This document shows positions 35,185 to 45,977 of a stretch of 64,000 bases of DNA, one piece after another. The notes beneath the pieces are model-generated. The model had not been told where the DNA came from. It made no database searches and was given only the letters and a program-made list of their open reading frames with translations. Made by a program: the position numbers and the translations under genes. Source of the stretch: Panagrolaimus kolymaensis (Eukaryota; Nematoda; Chromadorea; Rhabditida; Panagrolaimidae); contig JAJQJQ010000011.1 of NCBI GenBank assembly GCA_028622995.1, positions 620,001 to 684,000 of the forward strand, written 5' to 3'. The number at the start of each line of letters is the position of its first letter. Position 1 is the stretch's first letter.

Positions 35185-36555
35185 ATGGATGAATCTTTTT
35201 CTCCTTTTCGTTGTGGTAAACGACGTCGTTTAGATGATACTGTTAATCCTTTAACAAGTTCTATGTCAACGTTTCAACCAAACTCTGTTGCATTCATTGA
35301 TCTATGGAAATCAGAATATGAAAAGAAATCCCAAGAAGTTGGTTAATTATTTCTTCACAATAATATTTTGTTTACTTACTTGATTGTTACTTTTTTTAGA
35401 AATGGGCGTTGGAAGCCGAGCACACTGAACTTAGAAGTAAATTTGAGGAACTCGAAGACAAGACCAATGTTCTGCAACAAAAGAATGAAGAACTTCGAAA
35501 AGCACTGGGAGATCTTCAATTTTTATGTAACAATCAAATATCACACATTTCTCAACTACCACACGAAGGTGGAATAACTCGTTTAGATGAAACTATTGAA
35601 GGAATGGAAGCTGCGACTAAAAGATACATCAAAAAGGTTAGTAGTAATGCTTATTTTTAGTTTTCAAAGAAGGTTTATTTAATTCATAGCTAGCTAATGT
35701 TTCTTTTTTAGATCACTGAAGTTGAAAAGCAACGAGATGATTACAAAGCTATGGTTGCAGAATGTGAAAAAGAAAAGAAGGATATCGAAGACAAACTCAA
35801 CTTTCAAATTCAAAGTTATACTGAACTTCAAGAACAAATGCAATCTTTGAAGAATGGTTATGAAAATGGTGTTGTTCGTCTTCATCTGAACAATGATGCG
35901 TTGGATTTAAATGAAAAAGATCTAGATCAAATTGTAAGCATATTATGGTTGGCTAATAAGGAACATATCTGTAAAGCTTGTGTGACAAGGGTTTAGCACT
36001 TCTTTTGTTTCAAAACTACCGTAGTTGTATGAATAATTTTAACATGTATCTTTTAGATTCATCACTTGACTAAGCAACGTGAAGCCGACAAAGCAAAAAT
36101 TGCCGAATTAGAAAAGAAAGCTGAAGCTGAACGCAAAACTCATGAAAAGGAAAAGAAGACGCTTGAAGACAAAGTTGCAGCAGAGCAATACAAAAATGCT
36201 TTGAAGAACACAAATGAACATAAGATGACTCCATCAAATCAAAGCCTAGCTAAATTACAAGCAAAAGTATGTACTACCTTTAAACTTTACTAGAAATTGG
36301 GTTTGTGAAATTTAATGACGCCTTTTTATGTTTTAGATTGCATCTTTGAAAAAGAAAAATGAAGATGATCGTCGAGCGTTTGATGAAGAAATGAAAGGTT
36401 TCAAAATTAAAGTTGTTGATTGTGAAATGAAACGTGGAGTTGATTACAGAGCTAAAGAACAAGAAAACATTATGCTCAAATCGAAGATAGCAGAAATGGA
36501 ACAAATCATTGATGATTTACACTCAACAACTTGTGTTGATACTGTTCGTTGTTAA
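35185..36555 (+). CDS. Coiled-coil protein (paralogue 2)
   Basis: Five exons (35185-35337, 35400-35636, 35712-35933, 36057-36266, 36337-36555), all split between codons, give 346 residues. Exon 1 is exactly as long (153 bases) as exon 1 of the paralogue at 26642 and reads CGKRRRLDDTVNPLTSS in place of SGAKRSRFDDSVNVLTSS. Exons 2-5 are almost pure coiled coil. Exons 3 and 4 open with the same module (IxxVEKQRDDYK and IHHLTKQREADK), which hints at internal exon duplication. The C-terminus is simply more coiled coil ending DDLHSTTCVDTVRC; the second domain of paralogue 1 is missing. Likely a structural or scaffold protein; function unknown. Confidence 0.72.
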
Positions 36556-37017
36556 TCTATTGTTGCTGTGACACAGCTTTTATTTAAATGTAATTTTTTG
36601 TTTGTATCTTATATATATGCATATTTATTTTTCGTTTTGTAATATGTAATATTAGTATTAATTTATTGTCTGTTAATTGTTTGTGTTATAAATATACTTA
36701 GTTTTCTAATTTGATCATAGTGTATTATTTGACAGCCTTATGTCCTTTTACAAAGTAATTATTTGCACTAAGTTTTTGATTGTGTAATATCAAAGACTTC
36801 AATGGAAAAGGTTTAATTAAAAAACTTTGCCATTTTCCCTCCATTTTTTCTCTCATTTCGCCAATTATTTTGAATACCATTTTTCAGAAAGAAAAAGTTT
36901 TTATTTGAATCTTTTTTTGTTAGAGAAAAAAAATTTATTTATATCAATTATTTTCCATTGATTTTTCTTCATTCATTCCTTTACTTTTCTTTGATTTTTA
37001 TCAATCCACTAAACAAC
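36556..37017. other. Intergenic, no supported gene
   Basis: About 460 bases of A/T-rich DNA carrying the 3'UTR of the second coiled-coil gene and the promoter of the EED-like gene. Confidence 0.5.
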
Positions 37018-38811
37018 ATGAGTAGCTCTGATTCCATTCCTGCATCATCATCTCCATCAACGGCGTCATTAGAAACTGAAGATTCGGATGATCTTTCAAG
37101 TTTTTTTCATCAAAAATTACCTTTTGAAAAAGCTAAACGTAGAAAGCAATATGATAAACCTAAAACCATTTCTAAAGATCCTCCATATGTTTATGCTACG
37201 ACTGTAATTGTGAGAGTTTTAAGTTATTTGAGAAAATTCAGTTTTTATATTCATTAATTTCAGGAAGATCATGGAAATATAATTTATGCGGTAAAATTTT
37301 GTCAATTTATTAAAAATGAAATCATTTTTGCAACCGTCGCTGGTTCACAAGTTACTGTTTATCGATGCACAGATACTCATATTGAACCTATCACGGTTTT
37401 TAAAGATCCTCAAGTGAGTAATATTCGTTGTTTTTAGTCATATGCATGAAATGCAGAAGAAAATATATATGCATTTCTGGTATAAATAAAAGCTTTAAAA
37501 CAAAATCTTTTTACCTTCTCAAAATTATGTAGCAAGCTTTTGAGTGAAGGATCAATCTTCTTCTTTTGTTTCAGGTTGATGAAGAATTTTATGCAGTTGA
37601 ATGGGTTCTTTGTAACGTTGGAGGAGAGCAACAAATTTTGCTTGTTTTTGGTGGAAAAGGACATCTTATTCGAACTCTTGATCCGTTCAAAGGAACAACC
37701 CTTTGCGTTAGTTTTAATTACTTTTTTATTCCCATAAAACTTAGAGAAAATCTTTAGACCCTTGTTGGCCATGGTGATGCTATCAATGCTCTTTCAACAA
37801 ACCCTAAAGTAAATTCAATAATTGCAAGTGCTTCAAAGGATTTAACCGTTCGAATTTGGCATTGTTTAACAAGCACGTCATTAGCAATTTTGGGAGGGTT
37901 TGCTGGTCATCGAGATCAAATTTTAACTGTGGTAAAGATTTTGTGAATCCTCAATCAAATTGTAGCATTCAATTTAATCGCTTTTAGGATTTCCATGAAA
38001 GTGGAAAATATGTTGCTTCGGGTTCTATGGATCATACAGTACGTGTTTGGAACATTCATTCCGATAAAGAAATTCGAGAACGAATCAATCGTGCAGCAAC
38101 CAATCGAAGTTTAGACAATTTAGAACCAATTGAAATTCATTTCAGTGATGCAGAATCAAGAGATTTACATACAAATTATGTGGATTCAGTTCAATTCGCT
38201 GGATCATACATTTTTTCAAAAGTAAATTTGACATTTTTAGAGTTTCTTTTTCTTCTTACAGATATTGTTTCATTTTAGTCAAGCGAAAATTACATGGTTC
38301 TTTCAAAGTTTGGTGATTTTGATGATAGTCGTCCATGTGGGCATGGAATAAGAGATAGTAAACCAGAAACTTTATCTCAACGAGTAGCAAAAATGTCTTT
38401 ACCTAATTGTGATATGTGGTTTATAAAGTTTGGGATTACCAGTGGACCACCTGGAAAGGCATGGATTGCTTGTGGAAATCAACGAGGAGTTGTTCACATG
38501 TGGGATTTACATGATCGACCATTCCCTGAAAAAAGGTAAAATTTTAATTCATCTTTTATCTTCTTCACCATGTTTGGGTTTCCAGTAAATACCAAATTAC
38601 CGATGCGCATTTTCCACAAACCATTCGAAAAGTTGAATTCAGCCCCGATGGAAATATTATGCTCCTTGTCGGAGATGGTGGTAAAATATGTCGATGTAAT
38701 AAAAGAATGGAACGAGGTAGACGACCTTCACTTTTGAGTAACAAAAGTGATGAAAACACTCAAACCTCTGCTTCAAGTGTTCGTGATTCATCAACTGAAT
38801 ATGATCTCTAA
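37018..38811 (+). CDS. mes-6: Polycomb EED / ESC / MES-6 homologue (PRC2 WD40 subunit)
   Basis: About eight exons, ATG 37018 to stop 38809-38811, near 470 residues. A Ser-rich acidic N-terminus is followed by a seven-bladed WD40 protein collinear with [48 protein letters not shown] with [81 protein letters not shown], and [14 protein letters not shown]. The residues lining the H3K27me3 cage of human EED (F97, Y148, W364, Y365) line up as Y, Y, W and F, all aromatic. EED reads H3K27me3 and stimulates the PRC2 methyltransferase. The C-terminal 35 residues are Ser-rich. Confident on family. Confidence 0.92.
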
Positions 38812-38903
38812 CTTTTTCTTGCTCATGTACACATTTTGTTCAATAAAAAAATTTATAACCAAACATAACTTAAACAAATAACAATACATTAAAAATAGGT
38901 AGT

Positions 38904-39517
38904 TCATATAATAGAGCATTTGCTTTTTTCTTCTTGTGGTTGAGGATGTCCTTTTGGAATGAAGCTGTGGCTGAAAGTTGAAGGTCGAGATTTTTTTGGT
39001 GTATACCCACTTGAAAAGGCGGCATCACTATCAGTTGATCGACGTTTACGGTCATCTAAAACACAAATGATGGTCAAAGAAAAAAATTAACAAAAAGACT
39101 TACTTGTAAGATTGGTTCGAGGTGCAGCATCTTTGACTTCAATTTTCATATCATTTGAATAACTTATAATTGGAGTCCCTTCAAAGCAACGACCAACGAC
39201 TTGACCAATTCGAGGAGTCAAAAAAGTGTGAGCATACTTTTGCCAAGCTCCAGAATCCTTTATTTTCTTATAAGGAAGAAATTCATCTGATAAACCTGAT
39301 AGCGGCGGATATTCAACCAAGAACATTAATGAATCAGGATCATATTTGGTACGAGCTTCTGGCGTTCGAAGAAGACTTCTTACTCTAAAATTTAAACATA
39401 ATGTTATAAAGAAACATGAAATAATTCTCTCACAAACGAATTCAAAAAGTAAACTTACTTATAGTGGCCGATAATTCTTCGTGGAGCCGGTTTTGGTGGA
39501 TCTTTATTTCCAAACAT
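38904..39517 (-). CDS. Unidentified protein ending in a CAAX prenylation box
   Basis: Three exons give about 160 residues; start ATG 39517-39515 (MFGNKDPPKPAPRR), stop 38906-38904. The middle exon reads KVRSLLRTPEARTKYDPDSL, then EYPPLSGLSDEFLPYKK and FLTPRIGQVVGRCFEGTPI. It is polar, compact-looking and of unknown family. The last exon is basic and Ser-rich and ends KSKCSII, a canonical CAAX box (Cys, two small/aliphatic residues, Ile), predicting prenylation and membrane attachment. The first intron splits a lysine codon at AA|GTAAGT, and the last junction at A|GTAAGT keeps frame. It converges on the EED gene, with stops 92 bases apart. The gene model is good; no function is assigned. Confidence 0.62.
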
Positions 39518-40656
39518 TGTTGAATTTCAAGTGTAGCTTGAAAAGTGAGGAGAAATTATTATTCAAAAAAAAGTTTGTTTGAAGAAAGTGAAAACTTTTT
39601 TTTGGGACTTTTGCCATGGTTTTTTTCGTTGAGGGATTCATGCCTTCTTGAACGGATATACGGTAGGTGCTGTTCGCTTGTTTTGCCGTCGAAGAATTTT
39701 TCGATTATTGAAAGATGGTTAACAACCTTGTATGTAATTCCTCCATTTTCGTTTTCATACATTTTTTTTCATCTAAAAAACATAGGAAAAATATAATAAT
39801 TTATTATCCTTTGTTTAGTTAGCTGTACAATTCTTCTCCTCCTTTTTTTTACCTCTGCGTTTTTTGTTTCCATGGAATTCCGGTGCTTATTATGTATGTG
39901 TTTCAGATGAGATTTTTTAACGACCTAACTAATTGAAGCTTGCTTTTTTGTTTGAATGACTATAGTTAGTGAAATTATGTCTCATTTTTTCGTCCCATTT
40001 TCCTTGAGCTTTGAACAACATCATTTCAAGGCTTTGTATTTTTTTAGTTATATTAATTCACCAGAGAGAGAGAATAGGTCAAGAAACCACTTTTTCGATT
40101 TTCTTTCACCTTAGTTTTGGATTGTTGAATTTGTGTAAACAGTATCGTCGTCCACGTTTAAAATTTTTTGTTAGGCTTTATCTCCTCCATATATATTTTT
40201 TAAAACTCATTGTATACGGATCGTATTGATCACACATAATGTCCTTCGTTCATTCATTCATCGAGCAAATAAATATATTTTTTCTTTCTTGTTGCTGAAC
40301 GGAAAAGAAAAGTAGAGAAGGAAGAAGGGAAGTAATAGTAGTGGACGACGGTCCTTCGATTTCACCTCTTTCTTTTTCTTTCTCGTGTATTTGAGTCGGG
40401 TTTTTTCTTTTTAACGTTGATGAAATCTTTGAAAAGAGTAAAAACGTGCTTGCGCAAAAACTACTTCGAATGGTTTCTTTTCTTACATAATGTGATGACT
40501 AGACTAGGCAAGCAAGAAAGTGATGACCAAATGCTTTTTGAGAATGCGTGTCCATATTTTTGAAATGTTTTGTTTCTTGGTACTTTTTTTTGGAGTAATT
40601 ATGTATGATAGTTTTTAGTTTGAAAAAATTATGTAAGCGATCAAATATAAAAAGGA
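39518..40656. other. Intergenic, promoter region of the peptide-receptor gene
   Basis: About 1.1 kb between divergent genes. Short frames on both strands are T-rich translations and are not credited. No repeat was recognised. Confidence 0.5.
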
Positions 40657-42191
40657 ATGGATAGTATAGGTGAAGAAATTTTACAAGAAACCTATGTTAA
40701 TTCTTGTAGCATTCAACCTCATGTTCAACAAGCTGATCCTGAACAACAAGTTTGTTTTTTTGCCACTTGGAATTTTATAATTGCGCTTGAGATATTTTGT
40801 TAACATTGTGATTTCAGCATGCTCACAATATTGTTTGGTGGACCAATGTCATTTGTTTACCAACCATTGCAATGATAGGTTTAACATGTAATTTATTAAA
40901 TTTGCTTATTCTTACTAGTAATAAAGCTGCTCGAAGGATACCTTCATGGTTCGTTTTCCTTCTTTTTTTATATTTTTACATAAATGAGCACTTCTCAATT
41001 TAGGCATCTCCTGGTAGCTTTAGCGGTGTTTGATTCCATTTTCCTAATATTTGCCACAATTGAAGTAACTCCAATGAGTATTCATTCTTTAGTATCTTCT
41101 GTGGCTTTTAATGCATTTTACACACATATCGCTTTATTTGTTCGGACTTTAGCTTCAACATTTTATAAAGCCAGTGTTTTGTATGTTTTTCTTTTATCTC
41201 TTTTCTCCTTTTTTTGGTTGTCTTTGTTTGATTAAATACGTTTACATTTTTTAAAAATATTTACAGAATTGTTGTTGCATTTAATGTTGAACGATATGTT
41301 TATGTTTGCCATCCATTAGCTGCACATAGATTTTGTACTTCAAGGCGAAGCAAACAAGCAATTTTTATTTCTTTCATTATTTCATTTGTTTGCAGTATTC
41401 AATGGCCTCTTGTTTATCGAATAATTGAATGTTGGGATAGCTTTCGACAACATTCATATTATTTGATCATTATCACAGATAACAAATTTTTACAGGTACT
41501 GTAATTTATTTTTATTTTTGTGGAGTATTGGAGCTATATGTCCATAGTTACAAAAGGTTTATAAGTTCAAAAAGTTTGAGCCGCTGATTCTGAAGGATAA
41601 CTTTGAAAATTCTAGGGTTATTATAAATTAATGGATTATTTTACACTTTTTGGGTTTAATGTTGCTCCAATAATTTTATTATGCTGGTTAAATTGTAAAT
41701 TAATTTCAACTCTTCGACAAGTAGTGGATCAAGATCTCAATCGATTAAATAATAATACCATATTTGATTCATCGATGATGAATAATGAGCAAGCGATTCA
41801 TGAATCACATAATCAACGATTGAATGCAAATGCAATGCTTTTTGCTGTGGTGGCGTTATTATTTATTTGTGTTGGCCCTCAAGCTCCTGCGCGATTATTA
41901 TATGAATATTATGGACATTATCATTCTACAGCGGTTATTTATACGTGTATTAGTCAACAAATGGTATTTTTAAATGCTGCATTAAATTTTTGTCTTTATT
42001 GTCTTGTATCAAGGCGATATCGAGGATTATTAAAAGAATCATTAAATCGTGTATTTTCATCTGAAAATGATTTATTTACTTCCACTGGTATTCAACTCAA
42101 AACTAAATTCACTTCTTTACAGTCTCCATCATTAACAGCCGCAGAAGAAACTCATCCAATTTTGGAAAGACGTGCTTCTGCTTTTCATTAA
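40657..42191 (+). CDS. Rhodopsin-family neuropeptide GPCR, FMRFamide-receptor-like
   Basis: About six exons, ATG 40657 to stop 42189-42191, near 400 residues. Seven helices are visible. The first holds GLTCNLLNLLILT (the N of TM1), the second LLVALAVFDSIFL (LAxxD of TM2). TM3 ends in FNVERYVYVCHPL, a DRY-like motif with ERY, and TM7 ends in NFCLYCLVSRRYR where NPxxY is normal. The C-terminal tail is Ser/Thr-rich. The ERYxxVCHPL plus NFxLYCxxSxxYR pair is typical of nematode FMRFamide-like peptide receptors (frpr/dmsr type). Role: neuronal peptide signalling at the plasma membrane. Ligand and exact class cannot be set. Confidence 0.8.
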
Positions 42192-42677
42192 AAAAATTTT
42201 GTTGTGAAAATAAAATTTATTCATTGATTGAAAGCAAATTTATTTAAAACAATCAGATGAAAATTTTTTGAAATGATGAAAAATGAATAAAGTTACATAG
42301 CAAACAAAAAAGGTTATGGTTTATCACTCTTTTTTAACTTTGAAAGATACGAGTTAGAAAAAAGACTTCAAAAAGCGATCATTTGCAATTTATTTTATTC
42401 CCAAACTATGAACTCACAATTAAAAACTTTTTTAATTCACATTTTTTTTGTTCAATAAATTTAAAAAACTTGTTTTATTTACCAATAATCACCACTTTTT
42501 TTTGGAAGTCAGACAATTGAAAACCACGTTTTTCAAATTGGAGTTTTTTAAATATAATCTATCACGATCTACGAACATAAACTACCTAATTTTGTTACAA
42601 CTATATAAGGTCAGCTCTTTTTTGTTAAAGTTTATGATTTGCCTTTTCAAACTAAATAACTAAAGTTTTCCAAAACT
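42192..42677. other. Intergenic, no supported gene
   Basis: About 490 A/T-rich bases between two plus-strand genes. No supported gene, repeat or site. Confidence 0.5.
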
Positions 42678-44185
42678 ATGACTATTGTTACTTTTTCACT
42701 TCAACAAAAAATATGTGATTCAGATTTCACTGTTGCATGGTTGTTGGATTCATTGAATAAAAATGATAAAATTTTTATGAAAACTTATGGTCATCGAAAA
42801 GTTTCAAATGTAAGTGAATATAGTTTGTGAGAATTAAAAGGCAGACAAACGATGGAAGTTTTTAGATCACTGCTCGAGACATCAGCGGTGGAAAAGGAAT
42901 GTTTTCGATTGTTCTCAAATGTGAACTTACAGTTGAAGATTCCAAACATGAAAATGATATTTATACTACCATCATTAAAATTCCTGGAACGGGTTCTTGG
43001 GAAGCTGTTCATAAGGATAAGAAAGTTGAAGACATTGAATTTGTAAGATTTTTTACTTGGAGGTTTATAACTGATCGATAACTAACCCATCTCTTTTAGG
43101 GTGGTTTTAACTTAATCGATAAAATTGTGACGATGCATCAAACCGAATGCGATTTTTATGAAATTATTGGCTCATATATTCCTGAAATTTTGCCTCGAGT
43201 TTTTAAAACTCAAGATTGGATAATTGGTAAACATCAAGGTTGCTTACACATGGAAGATTTATCCAAGCGTGGCACAAATTTGGATTATTATCATTCCCTG
43301 TCTCATGGACAACTAAAAAATATTATCAAACAAATAGCATATTTTCATAAAACTATAATGTGTTTGGATGAATGCACTTGGAAAGGAAAATTTTTAAGTC
43401 AAAAATTTATCTTTCTCGCAGTTTTTCCAACGATTAAAGAACTGTGTCAAAAATTCTTGGAAATGTCCAAGAAAACTAGTAAGTTTTAGAATCAAATAAT
43501 TCTTGTTCTAACAGAAAACCCATAAATTTTAAATCCACCGTTTTTTAGCAGCCCTCAAAAAAGTATTTGAACATCCAAAAGTTCAAAAAATTATGTGCAA
43601 TCCTGAATACGTTAAATATGTTTTGACTCAAGCTCATCTCGATATTGGAATTCCTGATTTGCTTGTTCATGTTTGTTTTTCCTTATTTTTTTTTTTTGCT
43701 CAAAAACGAATGTAACACTTTAGGCAGATTTATGGTCGAGCAACATCATCTTCGTTGCTGATGAAGATGGAAATGCCACAGATCAAATTTCAGCTATCCT
43801 TGATTGGCAAATAGTTCATGAAGGAAATATGCTCCTTGATTTTGTTCGATTAATGATTAACAGCCTTGATGGAGATACTCGGCGTGAAGCTGAGATTTAC
43901 ATTTTTGATTTTTATATCGACCAACTCAATAAATACTTAGCTCCTGAAGGCAAGAAAGCTCCGTACACAGTCGAGCAAGTTAAAAAAGCATACGAGTATA
44001 TGTACATTGCTCATTTTGTTCATGCTGTTTTTATGCCAGGTGGAATTCTATCATCACGACCTGTAAAACCTGGAGAGGAGCGAGCTGAAGAAGCAAGAAT
44101 TGATAAATGCGCATTGAGATCTCTTCACGTTGTTGAAGATGCTATTGTTCTTCTTGAAACTGGGCAATTTGATGAATGGCTTTAA
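42678..44185 (+). CDS. CHK-kinase-like / DUF1679 small-molecule kinase-fold protein
   Basis: About six exons, ATG 42678 to stop 44183-44185, about 410 residues. The kinase-like fold is divergent: ISGGKGMFSIVLKCEL as the nucleotide loop, TIIKIPGTG with the strand-3 lysine, YEIIGSYIPEILPRVF, and the catalytic segment LVHADLWSSNIIF (the HxDLWxxN brenner-type motif). It is followed by AILDWQIVHEGNMLLDFVRLM (the DWQ metal motif). This layout marks the CHK/DUF1679 group (nhr-246 and ecdysteroid-kinase-like proteins), greatly expanded in nematodes and insects and related to aminoglycoside and choline kinases. The catalytic residues look intact, so an active phosphotransferase for small molecules, perhaps detoxification, is inferred. 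Confidence 0.85.
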
Positions 44186-45033
44186 AAAAATTTTCGTATT
44201 TTTATTTTTATTTGTTTTTTAATTATTAGCGTATTTAAATTAAATATAATACGAATCTTGATTAAAACAACCTTTTTTGCTTTCTATTAGGAACTTTTTT
44301 AAACTTTTATTTTAATAAATTTCACCGAATATTAACCCATTTTAATTCTTCCTACATACATCGATTCCATTACAAACTTTAAAAAATCATTAAAAATCAT
44401 TATTGTTAAAGAAAAAATCAACAAAAATCAAAAACCGACTAATTTTTATATGCTGAATCTAAAAAACACCACAGCCGGCAAACTTTTCCTTTAACAAAAA
44501 TAGTTATGTTCACCTCGAAGTGATCGTGTTCTACATAAACTATGCTTGCTTGATGGATGTGTTCATAATAAATATAATTTTTGGTTGAAGGTCTTAATTG
44601 GTAGGCAAATCGCTAAGATTTTTCAAATAATTATTAAAAATTATAAGAAAAATATTAGGATAATAAAAATTCATATCTCCAAATCAGGCCCTAACTCAAA
44701 ACGAGATTCACTAATTTCTTCCTCTATGTTTGAAGCCATACATTGGTATGTCTGGAAATTGTTTTTTTTTTGCAGCCATTTCTCAAATGTCTTGTATTTG
44801 CATGAATTTATTTGAAGAAAAATAAATAAAAAAGAGAAAAAATAAGATCTGCTGAAGGGGCAAAAAAATTTGTTTCATAATTAAAGCTTCTAAAATCCTT
44901 CAACACTCAACTGACTGTTTTTTCTTATAGTGAAAACGTGCATCAAGATGTTAAAACATTAAAAAGAATTTGTACAATTAATTATTATGATAAACCAGAA
45001 ATTTAAATAAGCTAAAAAAAATCAAAAATTTTG

Positions 45034-45160
45034 TGTTGTTGTTGTGGGTGTTGTTATTGTCATACCTCGAGAAAGGGCTGGGGACTTTTTGGAGGGAGGG
45101 GGAGGGGCATGGGGAACCCCAGCCCATCTCAACCTATGGTTGTTGTTGTGGGTGTTGTTG
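45034..45160. repeat. GC-rich hairpin with G runs, flanked by direct repeats
   Basis: A 21-base direct repeat (GTTGTTGTTGTGGG followed by TGTTGTT) occurs at about 45036-45056 and 45140-45160. Between the copies lies a hairpin with perfect 9-base arms GGGCTGGGG (45075-45083) and CCCCAGCCC (45117-45125). Its loop carries four G runs (45091-45114) that could form a G-quadruplex. Confidence 0.7.
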
Positions 45161-45232
45161 TGCACCGGGTTTCGAACCCAGCGAAAATTCTACAACGTCT
45201 TGCAAAAATTCCACTGCGCCACGAAACCCGAT
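45160..45232 (-). repeat. tRNA-like element (pseudo-tRNA or SINE head)
   Basis: On the minus strand GTGGCGCAGTGG (45222-45211) matches an RNA polymerase III A box and GGGTTCGAAACCC (45179-45167) matches a B box, 43 bases apart as in tRNA genes. The T arm folds (CTGGG/CCCGG), but the flanks do not make a 7-base acceptor stem, so an intact tRNA is unlikely. A SINE head or decayed tRNA fits better. Confidence 0.6.
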
Positions 45233-45977
45233 AATATAATAACAACTTTTTTGGACTATATGAAAGTGAACTTTTTGAAGAATTTTCAATCAAATTTTGA
45301 ATTTTTTTGAGACAATTTTGAAAGAAAATAAAATAGTGGATTACCTAAATCATTTATTATATATTTTTACTCATGTTTTTTAATCCATTTTCTTCCCAAC
45401 TACCTATTCAATGAAGTTATGAATATTTAAATTTAATGTTTTTCAATTAAAGAAACCTTTTTTAAAGTTAATGCTTTGGCAAAAATCAAAAAAATCCAAA
45501 TTAATTTTTCTGTTTTAAAAATCTTGTAGATTAATTATCTTACTAAATATTCGAACTCCACTTTTTTTTCAATCATTGAGCTCATCAACAAGATATTTGG
45601 GTTTTAAATAAATGAAAAACATTTAAAAAATTTGTTGAATCACGTTTTGAGTTACGGTGTTCATTGGAAAAAAAATTAAAAGCCGATATTTTTCAAAAAC
45701 CCCTTTTTTGCGCGATGTTATGGACTTGGCAAATTTCATGATTCATCAATGCATCCTTTTTTAATCTTTGTTTTAGCCGCTTGCAAATATCACTTTCCCA
45801 TCTGCTTTTTTCTTTCTAAATTTGGTTGTTTTTGCTTATATTTTTTCTTTGTTTATTACTGGCCTTTAAATAAAATAAAAAGTGAATCATTTTTGTTTTT
45901 CTTTTTCCTTTTTAATAATCGGATTTACTTATTTTTTTTATTCCATTTAAAAAATATATTATTGAATTTACGGTAAA

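Larger units (their letters stand above)
44186..45977. other. Long intergenic region with GC-rich and tRNA-like repeats
   Basis: About 1.8 kb, the longest gene-free stretch here. Mostly A/T-rich. The island 45034-45235 is GC-rich and contains a G-run hairpin and a tRNA-like element, both described separately. No gene is supported in the rest. Confidence 0.6.

Noticed and set aside
45160..45232. Functional tRNA gene
   Set aside because: A and B boxes and a T arm are present, but no acceptor stem or sensible anticodon arm can be formed.
45031..45310. Three overlapping plus-strand frames rich in Cys, Val and Gly
   Set aside because: Translations of the GTT/GGG-rich repeat and the tRNA-like element, not genes.
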